A stretch of DNA of 64,000 nucleotides from Capilliphycus salinus (GCF_047276495.1 NZ_CP178543.1:5394001-5458000), one strand, 5' to 3'. Counted from the first letter of the stretch, positions 52,033 through 61,094 are shown. A program made the numbers and translations. The notes: generated by a model not told the origin, from the letters alone.

Positions 52033-53691
52033 GTGCATTTATTCAAAAAAAATCGATTAATTCTCGGTTTGGCGGTTTTATTCGCTTTGCTGTTGGGCGG
52101 ACGTTTTTTGCTGGAGAAAAAACCCTCTCAGTCTACTCTCAAACCGCCTCTAGAAACTTTACCCCAAGATGGGTTAATTCAAGCTTACTTTAATCAGTCT
52201 CAAGCTTCTGTTTATACCGAACCCTACCGCCAACAAACTCGCTTCGGAGATGACCTCGAACAAATTATCATAGATACCATTAAAACGGCAAATTCTAGCG
52301 TTGATGTGGCGGTTCAAGAATTGCGTTTACCGAAAATTGCCGAAGTTCTGGTTAACCGACATCAAGCCGGGGTTAAAGTTAGAATTATTCTCGAAAATAG
52401 TTACAGTCGTCCTTGGAGTTTTTTAAGCGAAAATGAAGTGAATCAACTCTCCGAAACTGAACGCGATCGCTATTTGGAAGCGGTGCAATTAATTGATATT
52501 AATCAGGATGGAAATCTCTCAACCGATGAAATCAATCAACGGGATGCTTTAGTTATCCTGAATAACGCCAAAGTTTCTCTAATTGATGATACCGCAGATG
52601 GTTCAAAAGGTAGCGGGTTAATGCACCATAAATTTGTGATTGTTGACGGGAAAACGGTAATTGTGACTTCGGCTAATTTTACCCTCAGCGGAACTCACGG
52701 CGACTTGGATGAACCGGAAAGTCGGGGAAATGCCAATAACTTATTAAAAATAGAAAGTTCACAACTCGCCCGTTTATTCACTCAAGAATTTAATTTGATG
52801 TGGGGAGACGGTCCCGGAGGCGAACCGGATAGTCAATTTGGGACGAAAAAACCTTATCGAAGGGTGGAAAATGTTACCGTTGGAAATACACCCGTTTTCG
52901 TTCAATTTGCACCGACTCCCCGCAGTCAAACCTGGGAAAATAGCGTTAATGGTTTGATTGCCAAAACGTTAACTGAAAGTAAACAATCAATCGATTTTGC
53001 GTTGTTTGTTTTTTCCGATCAAAGGTTAGTTGATGTGATGGAAACAACCCTTCAACGTCCGATAACATTGCGGGGAATGATCGATCCGGGTTTTGCTTAT
53101 CGAAATTATAGCGAAATGTTGGATATGATGGGAGTTGCTGCGGTAAGTAACTGCAAATATGAAGACGAAAACCGTCCCTGGAAACAGCCGATTTCTACCG
53201 TTGGTGTTCCCAATTTATCCCCCGGTGATAAGTTACATCATAAGTTTGGAATTGTTGATAATGAAGTTGTTATTACAGGTTCTCAAAACTGGACGGAAGC
53301 CGCCAATACGAACAACGACGAAACCTTAATTGTGATTAAAAATCCCACCGTCGCCGCCCATTTTAACCGGGAATTTAACCGACTTTACGACACCGCAACG
53401 TTAGGACTTCCTGCGGGAATTTTAGCTAAATTTCAACGGGATATAGAAGCTTGTCAGGGAAACATTGAAACCGTTTCAAAACCTCCCCGTTGGAGTTTGG
53501 GATACAAAGTTAACTTAAATACTGCTACTTTAGAAGAATTAGAAACCTTACCCGGAGTCGGTCCTAAATTAGCCCAACGCATCATTCAAACCCGCCAACA
53601 ACAACCGTTTACCTCTTTAGAAGACTTGCAACGGGTGTCGGGAATAGGTCCGAAAATGACCGAAAATTTGCGGGATAAGGTAACATGGTAG
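52033..53691 (+). CDS. Phospholipase D-family nuclease/lipase fused to EF-hand and ComEA-type HhH
   Basis: The 552-residue protein starts with GTG, supported by the signal anchor KNRLILGLAVLFALLLGG (about 6-23). Two HKD motifs define the PLD superfamily: HHKFVIVDGKTVIVTSANFT and HHKFGIVDNEVVITGSQNWT. Between the first strand region and HKD1 sits a canonical EF-hand loop, DINQDGNLSTDE (about 154-165), which should bind calcium. The last 60 residues are a double helix-hairpin-helix, VNLNTATLEELETLPGVGPKLAQRII and LQRVSGIGPKM, as in the DNA-uptake protein ComEA. A membrane-anchored, extracytoplasmic DNA-binding nuclease is a reasonable inference; phospholipase activity is the alternative. I do not know of a named member. 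Confidence 0.88.
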   Translation: MHLFKKNRLILGLAVLFALLLGGRFLLEKKPSQSTLKPPLETLPQDGLIQAYFNQSQASVYTEPYRQQTRFGDDLEQIIIDTIKTANSSVDVAVQELRLPKIAEVLVNRHQAGVKVRIILENSYSRPWSFLSENEVNQLSETERDRYLEAVQLIDINQDGNLSTDEINQRDALVILNNAKVSLIDDTADGSKGSGLMHHKFVIVDGKTVIVTSANFTLSGTHGDLDEPESRGNANNLLKIESSQLARLFTQEFNLMWGDGPGGEPDSQFGTKKPYRRVENVTVGNTPVFVQFAPTPRSQTWENSVNGLIAKTLTESKQSIDFALFVFSDQRLVDVMETTLQRPITLRGMIDPGFAYRNYSEMLDMMGVAAVSNCKYEDENRPWKQPISTVGVPNLSPGDKLHHKFGIVDNEVVITGSQNWTEAANTNNDETLIVIKNPTVAAHFNREFNRLYDTATLGLPAGILAKFQRDIEACQGNIETVSKPPRWSLGYKVNLNTATLEELETLPGVGPKLAQRIIQTRQQQPFTSLEDLQRVSGIGPKMTENLRDKVTW

Positions 53692-53753
53692 TGTTCGGCG
53701 CATAGTTTTGAAATTGGGTTTAAATTATCAGTTGACGTTGATTAACTAAAATC

Positions 53754-54410
53754 ATGGAAAATACCGCAAATCAACAATTTAAAATTACTCAAATGACGGC
53801 GATTAATGTCGCCAAAACCGTAACAATTTTCTTTTTAATTGGATGTGCTATCCTGTTAGGTATTCGGGATATGCGTCAGGTGATTTATCTGTGTTTGCAC
53901 ATTGGTTACTGTGTTTGGTGGTTGGTTGAACAATGGTTTTATCCCAAGCGGCGAGAGGTATTGTTTAGTGAACCTGTGGGAGTTGGCGGGTTTACTTTCT
54001 CGCTGTTATTTATTGGGTTTATTTACGCCCTTCCCGGTTATTTAGCCTTTGTTAATCCCGAACCGATTTCATATTTAACCGTTGGAATTGCTTTACCTCT
54101 GTTCTTTTTTGGCAGTTTAATTAATGCCAGTGCGGACGTACAAAAATTAACCGCAAAAGAATTCGGTGCGGGTTTGGTTCAAGATAATATTTGGAGAATT
54201 TCTCGCAATATTAACTACTTCGGAGATTTGATGAGATATTTCAGTTTTGCTATGGTTGCGGGTTCACTCTGGGCTTATATTGTACCGGGGTTGGTAACGG
54301 CGCTTTATCTGCAAAGAATGAATCAAAAAGACCTCAGCATGAGTGAAAAATATCCCGAATATCAAGAATATAAACTCAAAACTCGGCGACTAATTCCATT
54401 TATCTGGTAA
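53754..54410 (+). CDS. Membrane methyltransferase-like protein (ICMT/DUF1295-type)
   Basis: The 218-residue protein has about five membrane segments (for example NVAKTVTIFFLIGCAILLGI and VGIALPLFFFGSLINASADVQK). The C-terminal part resembles isoprenylcysteine carboxyl methyltransferase and DUF1295 proteins: WRISRNINYFGDLMRYFSFAM, where the NxNYxG motif binds the methyl donor, followed by SEKYPEYQEYKLKTRRLIPF. The substrate is unknown; bacterial members act on lipids or unassigned small molecules. It starts 62 bases after the PLD gene and may share its promoter. Confidence 0.78.
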   Translation: MENTANQQFKITQMTAINVAKTVTIFFLIGCAILLGIRDMRQVIYLCLHIGYCVWWLVEQWFYPKRREVLFSEPVGVGGFTFSLLFIGFIYALPGYLAFVNPEPISYLTVGIALPLFFFGSLINASADVQKLTAKEFGAGLVQDNIWRISRNINYFGDLMRYFSFAMVAGSLWAYIVPGLVTALYLQRMNQKDLSMSEKYPEYQEYKLKTRRLIPFIW

Positions 54411-54512
54411 GTTTGATTTTCAGTTAAACTTGAACGGGTGAGGAGAAAAATTTATACAATCCTTATCCGTTTTTTGTTATAATTAAACTCATTACCGAGT
54501 CTGTTGAAAGTT

Positions 54513-55100
54513 ATGGCGATCGCAACTCCCAAACGTTTTACAATAGAAGAATATCACCGCTTAACTGAATTGGGTTTTTTTACCGAAGATGATCGGGTCG
54601 AACTTATTGGCGGAGAATTTTTTGATATGGGGGCGAAAGGAACACCTCACTCCGTTTGTGAGACTCGTTTAGAACGGGAATTATACAAATTAATTGGAGA
54701 CAAAGCAACTCTCAGAGGACAACAACCGATTATTTTATCTTCCAATAGCGAACCGGAACCGGATCGAGTTATTGTTGTTAACCGGGAAGATGATTATTTA
54801 AGTTCTCATCCGACGCCCGAGGATATTTTACTTTTAATTGAGATATCAGACTCGTCTTTAGAGTACGATCAAGAAATCAAATTAATGGCTTATGCTGAAA
54901 ATCATATCAAAGAGTATTGGATTTTTAACTTAATTGATTATCAACTGGAATGTTACAGCGAACCTTACCAAAAATTAGATCGAACCTTCGGTTATCGAAG
55001 AAAATTAATCGTTTTACCGGATGAAACGGTTATTTTACCTTGTTTTCCCGAATTATCTTTAGAGTTATCAAAAGTATTTCCGCCTCAGTTTAAATCGTAG
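54513..55100 (+). CDS. Uma2 family protein (DUF820, restriction-endonuclease-like fold)
   Basis: The 195-residue protein matches the Uma2/DUF820 family that is highly expanded in cyanobacteria. Core motifs are RFTIEEYHRLTELGFFTEDDRVELIGGEFFDM, EPEPDRVIV for the acidic site, then LLLIEISDSSLEYDQEIKLMAYAENHIKEYWIFNL. The D...ExK-like arrangement resembles a PD-(D/E)XK nuclease core, but activity is rarely shown. The ATG at 54513 is chosen over the TTG at 54504. Its end overlaps the convergent UPF0175 gene by 11 bases. Many such genes are found in mobile or accessory DNA. Confidence 0.9.
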   Translation: MAIATPKRFTIEEYHRLTELGFFTEDDRVELIGGEFFDMGAKGTPHSVCETRLERELYKLIGDKATLRGQQPIILSSNSEPEPDRVIVVNREDDYLSSHPTPEDILLLIEISDSSLEYDQEIKLMAYAENHIKEYWIFNLIDYQLECYSEPYQKLDRTFGYRRKLIVLPDETVILPCFPELSLELSKVFPPQFKS

Positions 55101-55383
55101 AGTAAAGCAAATTAATCACTTCAGATACTTCCTCTTGCAAATCCTCAACTGTCATGGTTTCGTCAAAAGGACTAATTTTATATTCACGCATTATATTAGA
55201 TAATTGTCCGCGATCAATTTTTAACATTTCTGCGGCACGTCCCGCACTAATTTCAGCATGGCGTAATAAATCCATAACAAAGGCTTCTTTTGCTTTTTCT
55301 TGGGCGGCGAGAAATCGTTCTTCAGTGATGAATTCGGGAATCTCTGTAATGGTAAAAGTTACTTCGCGTTTCCGAAATGACAT
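55090..55383 (-). CDS. UPF0175 family protein (antitoxin-like)
   Basis: The 97-residue protein contains the UPF0175 pattern: AKEAFVMDLLRHAEISAGRAAEMLKIDRGQLSNIMREYKI, where the second half is a helix-turn-helix. Family members are often the antitoxin partner of DUF3368 PIN-type toxins. Here the next 300 bases downstream on the same strand belong to the opposite-strand Uma2 gene, and no PIN gene is in view, so it looks like an orphan. DNA-binding autoregulation is likely from the HTH but is inference. Confidence 0.85.
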   Translation of the reverse strand: MSFRKREVTFTITEIPEFITEERFLAAQEKAKEAFVMDLLRHAEISAGRAAEMLKIDRGQLSNIMREYKISPFDETMTVEDLQEEVSEVINLLYSTI

Positions 55384-55514
55384 TTTTTGACCTCAGAATA
55401 CTCAAATTTTAACTTCTTTTATATAATAATATAATACATTTTAAACTCGATAGGCGATTAACTTACCATAATCTGAGATAATAGTAAATTGCTCTCTACA
55501 GGAAATTAGAAACG

Positions 55515-57329
55515 ATGCGACTCTCGAAAATGTTATTTGTTACGTTACGCGAAGATCCGGCAGAAGCAGAAATACCCAGTCATAAACTCTTGGTTCGTGC
55601 GGGTTATATCCGTCGCATCGGAAGCGGAATATACGCCTATCTTCCGTTGATGTGGCGGGTGTTGCAAAAAGTTTCGCAAATAGTCCGCGAAGAAATGAAC
55701 GCCACCGGCGCCGAAGAATGTTTGCTTCCCCAAGTTCAACCGGCGGAGTTGTGGCAAGAGTCGGGTCGGTGGGATACTTATACCAAAGCCGAAGGGATTA
55801 TGTTTGCTTTGCGCGATCGCCGCAACCGAGATCTGGCTTTGGGACCGACTCACGAAGAAGTGATCACCACCATTGCCAAAGAAATGATCCGTTCCTATCA
55901 ACAACTTCCCCTACATTTATACCAAATTCAAACCAAATTCCGGGATGAAATTAGACCCCGTTTCGGGTTGATGCGGGGACGAGAATTTATTATGAAAGAT
56001 GGCTATTCGTTCCATACCGATGAAGAGAGTTTGAAAGAAACTTACAAGGATATGGATCGGGCATACCGTAATATTTTACGGCGTTCTGGGCTGGCTTTTC
56101 GCGCCGTAGAAGCGGATTCTGGCGCTATTGGCGGTTCGGGTTCTCAGGAGTTTATGGTGTTGGCTGAAGCGGGAGAAGATGAAGTTCTCTACACCGAAGA
56201 TGGCAAATATGCGGCGAATGTTGAAAAGGCGGTTTCTTTGCCTGCCGACGCCGAACCTTCGACTTTTAAAGCCTACGAAAAACGAGAAACGCCGAATACA
56301 GCAACGATAGAAACGGTTTGTAATTTCCTCAAATGTTCGCCGACGCAAATTGTCAAAAATGTTCTTTATCAGGCAATTTTTGATAATGGAATGACGGTGT
56401 TGGTGTTGGTGAATATTCGGGGCGATCAGGATGTTAATGATGTTAAATTGCAAAATGAGTTAACAAAATTGGCGGGGGAATATAAAGCAAATACGGTGCT
56501 TTCGTTAACGGTTCCCGATGAGGAAGCGCAGCAAAAATGGGCGGCGAAACCGTTGCCTTTGGGTTATATTGCGCCGGATTTATCGGATGATTATATCGCG
56601 GGAAGTAAAGAAGTTTCTTCTAAGTTTTTGCGGATGGTTGATCAAACGGCTGTGGACTTGGAGAATTTTGTGACGGGGGCGAATGAGTCGGGTTATCACG
56701 TGGTCGGGGCGAACTGGAAAAAAGAGTTTGAATTGCCTAAAATTGTGGTGGATGTGAGAACGGCTGCATCGGGCGATCGCGCGGTTCACGACCCGAAACA
56801 AGTGTTAGAAACGGCCAGAGGAATTGAAGTCGGTCATATTTTTCAGTTGGGAACAAAATATTCTCAAAAAATGGGGGCGACTTATACCAATGAAAAAGGG
56901 GAAGAAATGCCGTTGGTGATGGGATGTTATGGGGTGGGCGTGTCGCGGTTGGCACAGTCTGCGGTTGAACAATCTTATGATAAAGATGGGATAGTTTGGC
57001 CGGTGGCGATCGCCCCTTATCATGCAATTGTTACGATTCCTAACATTAACGACACTCAGCAGGTGGAAACGGCAGAAAACTTGTATACTCAGCTAAATAA
57101 AGCTGGAATTGAAACGTTACTCGACGATCGCAACGAACGGGCGGGAGTGAAGTTCAAAGACGCGGATTTGATCGGAATTCCTTATCGGATTGTCACCGGG
57201 CGATCGCTAAAATCCGGCAAAGTGGAGATTGTCGAACGGGCGACCCACAACTCCGAGGAAGTCGCAGTCGAAGATGTGGTCTCCTACCTGCAAAAGTCCA
57301 TCGCCGCAGCCACAGACAGTGAACAGTGA
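55515..57329 (+). CDS. proS: Prolyl-tRNA synthetase (bacterial type)
   Basis: ProS charges tRNA-Pro with proline. Class II motifs are seen: motif 1 around LVRAGYIRRIGSGIYAYLP, motif 2 in FRDEIRPRFGLMRGREFIMKDGYSFH and motif 3 in GCYGVGVSRLAQ. The long insertion between motifs 2 and 3 (about 220-410) is the bacterial editing domain that removes mischarged alanine. The C-terminal anticodon-binding domain is VAIAPYHAIVTIPN onward. At 604 residues it is the normal length for this type. The ATG at 55515 gives MRLSKMLFVTLREDPAEAE, the common start. The gene is followed by a repeat-rich gap and the atp operon. Confidence 0.97.
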   Translation: MRLSKMLFVTLREDPAEAEIPSHKLLVRAGYIRRIGSGIYAYLPLMWRVLQKVSQIVREEMNATGAEECLLPQVQPAELWQESGRWDTYTKAEGIMFALRDRRNRDLALGPTHEEVITTIAKEMIRSYQQLPLHLYQIQTKFRDEIRPRFGLMRGREFIMKDGYSFHTDEESLKETYKDMDRAYRNILRRSGLAFRAVEADSGAIGGSGSQEFMVLAEAGEDEVLYTEDGKYAANVEKAVSLPADAEPSTFKAYEKRETPNTATIETVCNFLKCSPTQIVKNVLYQAIFDNGMTVLVLVNIRGDQDVNDVKLQNELTKLAGEYKANTVLSLTVPDEEAQQKWAAKPLPLGYIAPDLSDDYIAGSKEVSSKFLRMVDQTAVDLENFVTGANESGYHVVGANWKKEFELPKIVVDVRTAASGDRAVHDPKQVLETARGIEVGHIFQLGTKYSQKMGATYTNEKGEEMPLVMGCYGVGVSRLAQSAVEQSYDKDGIVWPVAIAPYHAIVTIPNINDTQQVETAENLYTQLNKAGIETLLDDRNERAGVKFKDADLIGIPYRIVTGRSLKSGKVEIVERATHNSEEVAVEDVVSYLQKSIAAATDSEQ

Positions 57330-57535
57330 ACAGGAGTCACCGAGTCACCCTCCGGGAACGTCCGTTGCTCCTTGATGGAAACCACCAAGTCCGCACTGCC
57401 TCACCGAGTCACCGAGTCACCGAGTCACCGAGTTCAGGAAAAAACTCTTGCCTATTGCCTCTTGCCTATCCCCTGTTTCCTGTTCCCCGTTCCCCGTTCC
57501 CCGTTCCCTCTTGACTGGTGACTGTAAATTCCCTA
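57330..57535. repeat. Tandem repeat cluster between proS and atpI
   Basis: Four copies of the 8-mer TCACCGAG (57401-57432) are followed by TTGCCTATTGCCTC-type units, four copies of the 7-mer GTTCCCC/T (57482-57509) and a TGACTGG remnant. The region is non-coding. The atp promoter must lie in the remaining 75 bases or within the repeats. Confidence 0.8.
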
Positions 57536-57612
57536 TTGCTATTTTTGTTACCGATACGTGGTATTATCGGTGTTGGCTTGCAGAGCGCGGCCAATAACCC
57601 AAGTTTGAGTTT

Positions 57613-58062
57613 GTGAGTTTTGTTACCTTGTCTAACTCCAGAGTAGAAACCACACCCCCGGTAGAGAACAATTCCGACTCAGGCGTGCTTAGTCCTGAAC
57701 CGGACGCCTCCATGCAGGAGTATTATCAACTCCAGATGGACTTGTTAATCCTGACGGTTATATTGACCGGCGTGATTTTTGTGACGGTCTGCTTTTTTTA
57801 TCCGCTCAAGATTGCTCTAAATTATTTATTAGGAGCGGTTGGAAGTGTGGTTTACTTAAGAATGTTAGCAAAAGACGTTGAGAAACTGGGTAGACAGCAA
57901 CAACGTCTGAGCAAAGCTCGGCTAGCTATATTTATTGGGTTGATTGTAGTTGCAACTCAATGGAATAGCTTGTCAATTCTACCCATATTTTTGGGATTTC
58001 TGACGTACAAAGCTGCGCTCATTCTGTATGTGCTGAAATCAGTACTGATGCCTGAGAGCTAA
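57613..58062 (+). CDS. atpI: ATP synthase protein I (Atp1)
   Basis: This 149-residue membrane protein is the first gene of the cyanobacterial atp operon. It is thought to assist assembly of the c-ring or of the complex and is not a final structural subunit. Four hydrophobic helices are visible: LLILTVILTGVIFVTVCFF, IALNYLLGAVGSVVYL, LAIFIGLIVVATQWNSL and FLGFLTYKAALILYVL. The start is a GTG at 57613; a later ATG (MQEYYQLQ) would shorten it by 33 residues and cannot be excluded. Confidence 0.88.
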   Translation: MSFVTLSNSRVETTPPVENNSDSGVLSPEPDASMQEYYQLQMDLLILTVILTGVIFVTVCFFYPLKIALNYLLGAVGSVVYLRMLAKDVEKLGRQQQRLSKARLAIFIGLIVVATQWNSLSILPIFLGFLTYKAALILYVLKSVLMPES

Positions 58063-58118
58063 TGAGTTGAAGGCAAAGCCAGACTTGGGTTCTGTATATG
58101 TTCGGGGAAGCCTTTTGA

Positions 58119-58874
58119 ATGCAAATGCTTGAATTTTTCAACGCTATTAACTGTTTTCCCCTCGCCAGTTTGGAAGTGGGCCAGCACTTCTACTGGGAAC
58201 TGGGCAATTTCAAGGTTCACGGACAAATATTCCTGACCTCTTGGTTTGTCATAGCCGTGCTGATGTTGGCTGCTATTTTAGCATCAACCAACGTTCAGCG
58301 TGTTCCCAGTGGAATGCAGAATTTCATGGAATATGTCCTGGAATTTGTTCGCAACCTGGCTAAAGACCAAATCGGGGAAAAAGAATATCGCCCCTGGGTA
58401 CCGTTTGTTGGTACATTATTTTTGTTCATCTTTGTGTCGAACTGGTCAGGTGCGTTAGTTCCCTGGAAGCTGATTGAGCTACCAGCCGGAGAATTAGCGG
58501 CTCCGACGAGCGACATCAACACAACGGTAGCCCTAGCCCTGCTAACGTCGGTGGCGTATTTCTACGCAGGTATGAGTAAAAAAGGCGTGGTCGGTTATTT
58601 TGCTGATTATGCCAAACCCGTACCCTTTCTCGCCCCTTTCCGGGTGATCGAAGATTTCACCAAGCCTCTTTCTCTGAGCTTCCGTCTGTTCGGTAACGTG
58701 TTGGCGGATGAATTAGTTGTAGCGGTGTTGGTCTTTCTGGTACCTCTATTTATTCCATTGCCGTTGATGATCCTGGGTTTGTTCCTGGGTTCGATTCAGG
58801 CGCTCATTTTTGCCACTCTAGCAGCGAACTATATTGGGGAAGCTCTAGAAGGGCATGGTGAAGAACATCACTAA
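58119..58874 (+). CDS. atpB: ATP synthase F0 subunit a
   Basis: Subunit a forms the proton half-channels against the rotating c-ring in the thylakoid or plasma membrane. It has about five or six helices. The essential arginine is in the helix LSLSFRLFGNVLADE (about residue 189). EKEYRPWVPFVGTLFLFIFVSNWSG and ALIFATLAANYIGEALEGH are typical of cyanobacterial and plastid forms. At 251 residues the length is normal. It is called atpI in plastid-style naming. Confidence 0.97.
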   Translation: MQMLEFFNAINCFPLASLEVGQHFYWELGNFKVHGQIFLTSWFVIAVLMLAAILASTNVQRVPSGMQNFMEYVLEFVRNLAKDQIGEKEYRPWVPFVGTLFLFIFVSNWSGALVPWKLIELPAGELAAPTSDINTTVALALLTSVAYFYAGMSKKGVVGYFADYAKPVPFLAPFRVIEDFTKPLSLSFRLFGNVLADELVVAVLVFLVPLFIPLPLMILGLFLGSIQALIFATLAANYIGEALEGHGEEHH

Positions 58875-59001
58875 CTAAAGCGAAACTAAGAGTATAACTC
58901 GGAATTCTTAGCCAGTAGAAATACTGCTGGTCAAAGAAAATAGTGTTCGCCAATGTATTCTCTTGAACTGTCAATTTCGTTGTTTAGATAAGGAAATCAT
59001 T

Positions 59002-59247
59002 ATGGACCCGTTAATCGCTGCTGCTTCCGTGATTGCTGCTGCTCTAGCTGTAGGTTTAGGTGCAATTGGCCCGGGTATTGGTCAAGGAAATGCGGCAGGT
59101 CAAGCTGTAGAAGGGATTGCTCGTCAACCCGAAGCCGAAGGAAAAATTCGCGGAACATTGCTGTTGAGCTTGGCATTTATGGAAGCTCTGACCATTTATG
59201 GTCTGGTTGTTTCTCTAGTGTTGCTTTTTGCTAACCCCTTCGCGTAA
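59002..59247 (+). CDS. atpE: ATP synthase F0 subunit c
   Basis: The 81-residue hairpin protein forms the proton-driven c-ring. The ion-binding glutamate is E61 in LAFMEALTIYG, and the first helix has the GxGxGxGxG-type pattern GLGAIGPGIGQGNAAG. The loop has RQPEAEGKIRG. I chose the ATG at 59002 (MDPLIAAASV), the conserved start; the frame opens 13 codons earlier but that part is not family-like. An AAGGA Shine-Dalgarno-like sequence precedes it. The plastid-style name is atpH. Confidence 0.97.
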   Translation: MDPLIAAASVIAAALAVGLGAIGPGIGQGNAAGQAVEGIARQPEAEGKIRGTLLLSLAFMEALTIYGLVVSLVLLFANPFA

Positions 59248-59352
59248 AAAGTTAGGAGTTTAGGTTTTAGAGAGGCGGGATATTCTTCACCCGAAAATCT
59301 GAAATCTAAACTCTCAAACCAGACAGCATGGGAACCCTAGACACAAAAACAA

Positions 59353-59844
59353 ATGATGCACTGGACGACGACGATTTTATTCGCGGTTGAAGAAACAGCC
59401 AAAGAGGGGGGACTCTTTGATCTCGATGCGACCTTGCCTCTGATGGCAGTACAATTTTTGCTCCTGGCAGTCATTTTAAACGCGATTTTTTACAAGCCAC
59501 TCGGAAAAGCAATTGATGAGCGTGCCGAGTATATTCGAGAAAATAGACTGCAAGCTCAAGAGCGATTAGCCAAAGCCGAAAAGTTAGCTCAACAATACGA
59601 GCAAGAACTGGCAGAAACCCGCAAGCAAGCTCAAAACGTGATTGCCGAAGCTCAAGCCGAAGCAAGAAAAATCGCATCGGATAAAATGGCTGAGGCTCTA
59701 CAAGAAGCCCAAAAGCGAAGAGAGCAAGCTGCTCAGGAAATAGAGACCGAAAAGCAACAAGCTTTACAAACTTTAGAGCAACAGGTTGAACCCCTCAGTC
59801 GGCAAATTCTAGAAAAGCTATTAGGACCTGAATTGGTGAGATAA
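59353..59844 (+). CDS. atpG: ATP synthase F0 subunit b'
   Basis: Photosynthetic bacteria use two different b-type stalk subunits; this is the b' form. After a short acidic N-terminus comes one membrane helix (LPLMAVQFLLLAVILNAIFY), then about 110 residues of charged heptad coiled coil (AIDERAEYIRENRLQAQERL onward) that forms the peripheral stalk. At 163 residues it fits the family. The name atpF2 is also used. It differs from the neighbouring atpF product in lacking the GRGFLGK junction. Confidence 0.93.
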   Translation: MMHWTTTILFAVEETAKEGGLFDLDATLPLMAVQFLLLAVILNAIFYKPLGKAIDERAEYIRENRLQAQERLAKAEKLAQQYEQELAETRKQAQNVIAEAQAEARKIASDKMAEALQEAQKRREQAAQEIETEKQQALQTLEQQVEPLSRQILEKLLGPELVR

Positions 59845-59897
59845 TCGTCAATTTTTTTGGGTCAAACTGTTAGCAGCGCAGTTATGAGAAGAACATC

Positions 59898-60419
59898 ATG
59901 GAGACGGTAGTATTACTCGCGACCGAGGCAGCCTCTGAAGGCGGTTTTGGCTTAAACTTCGATATTTTAGAGACCAATCTAATTAACCTTGCCATTTTGA
60001 TTGGAGTTCTAATCTTTTTTGGACGGGGTTTTTTAGGGAAAATCTTGAGCGAAAGACGAGCCAATATCGAGCAAGCAATAGCTGATGCAGAGCAACGTCA
60101 AAAGCAAGCGGCTCAGGCGCTCGCCGAGCAACAGCAAAAGTTGACTCAAGCCCAAGCCGAAGCAGAACGAATTCGAGCCGAAGCTCAAGAACGAGCCAAA
60201 GCCGTGAAAGCTCAGATCGAAGCTCAGGCGATACAAGATCTAGAACGCATGAAAGCGGCCGCCAGTCAAGAAATGGATGCAGAACGAGAACGGGCGATCG
60301 CGGCTTTACGCGCCCAAGCCGTAGCAATGGCTTTACAGCGCTCGGAAGCCCGAATGAAAGAACAACTGGATCATTCTGCTCAAGAACAACTAATCGACCG
60401 CAGTTTGGCGTTATTGTGA
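59898..60419 (+). CDS. atpF: ATP synthase F0 subunit b
   Basis: The second stalk subunit has 173 residues with one membrane helix (LINLAILIGVLIFFGRGFLGK) followed by a long coiled coil (ILSERRANIEQAIADAEQRQKQ onward). It pairs with b' to hold the F1 head to the membrane part. The gene is 53 bases after that for b' and 8 bases before the delta gene. Confidence 0.95.
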   Translation: METVVLLATEAASEGGFGLNFDILETNLINLAILIGVLIFFGRGFLGKILSERRANIEQAIADAEQRQKQAAQALAEQQQKLTQAQAEAERIRAEAQERAKAVKAQIEAQAIQDLERMKAAASQEMDAERERAIAALRAQAVAMALQRSEARMKEQLDHSAQEQLIDRSLALL

Positions 60420-60427
60420 GGTAGTTA

Positions 60428-60973
60428 ATGAGCGCAATTGTTGGAGAAATTGTTGAGCCTTACGCACAGGCTCTGATGTCAGTCGCCAAGTCGAATAACC
60501 TCACCAACGAAATCGGAGATAATATCCGGGCTTTGTTGGAGTTGCTGGAAAATTCGCCAGATTTAAAACAGTTTTTGGCAAATCCTGTAATTAAACGGGA
60601 TGACAAAAAAGCGGTAATCGGACAAGTTTTTCGCGAGGAAATGAACCCCTTTGTGCGAAACTTTGTCATGCTTTTAATTGATCGAGGACGGATTCTGTTT
60701 CTCGAACCGATCGGACAGCAGTATTTGGCTTTATTGCGTCAACTCAATAAAACGGTGTTGGCTGAAGTGACCTCAACCGTTGAGTTAAATGACGGTCAAA
60801 GACACAGCCTGTCTGAGAAAGTCAAAGGGATGACCGGCGCCGAAAACGTAGAAATCAGCACCAAAATCGACCCCGAATTGATCGGCGGTGTGATTATCAA
60901 AGTTGGTTCTCAGGTGATTGATGCCAGTCTGCGCGGTCAATTGCGTCGGATTGGAATTCGCCTGAACGCTTAA
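60428..60973 (+). CDS. atpH: ATP synthase F1 subunit delta
   Basis: Delta (OSCP) links the stalk to the top of the F1 head. The N-terminal helical domain starts VEPYAQALMSVAKSNNLTNEIGDN, and the C-terminal region has the signature VEISTKIDPELIGGVIIKVGSQVIDASLRGQL. The length of 181 residues is normal. The cyanobacterial literature also calls it atpD. It begins 8 bases after the atpF stop. A tandem repeat follows before atpA. Confidence 0.95.
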   Translation: MSAIVGEIVEPYAQALMSVAKSNNLTNEIGDNIRALLELLENSPDLKQFLANPVIKRDDKKAVIGQVFREEMNPFVRNFVMLLIDRGRILFLEPIGQQYLALLRQLNKTVLAEVTSTVELNDGQRHSLSEKVKGMTGAENVEISTKIDPELIGGVIIKVGSQVIDASLRGQLRRIGIRLNA

Positions 60974-60975
60974 CA

Positions 60976-61045
60976 CAGTCACCAGTCACCAGTCACCAGT
61001 CACCAGTGAAGAGTGAACACTGATAACTGCAAAACTGATAACTGT
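60976..61045. repeat. CAGTCAC heptamer repeat between atpH and atpA
   Basis: Four perfect CAGTCAC units (60976-61003) are followed by degenerate copies CAGTGAA, GAGTGAACACTG and two AACTGATAACTG blocks. It is the same family as the repeats at 661 and 33503. It lies inside the atp transcription unit, 50 bases before the atpA start. Confidence 0.8.
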
Positions 61046-61094
61046 GATTGCCAATCAACAACAGAAATCTTGCAGATCTAACGACTAGAGAACT

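Noticed and set aside
57326..57514. 62-codon ORF after proS
   Set aside because: It is made of TCACCGAG and GTTCCCC tandem repeats read as Ser/Pro/Arg-rich peptide; not a gene.
60976..61045. Iteron-type replication origin
   Set aside because: The heptamers match the dispersed STRR family and lie inside the atp operon; no dnaA, rep gene or DnaA boxes were seen.
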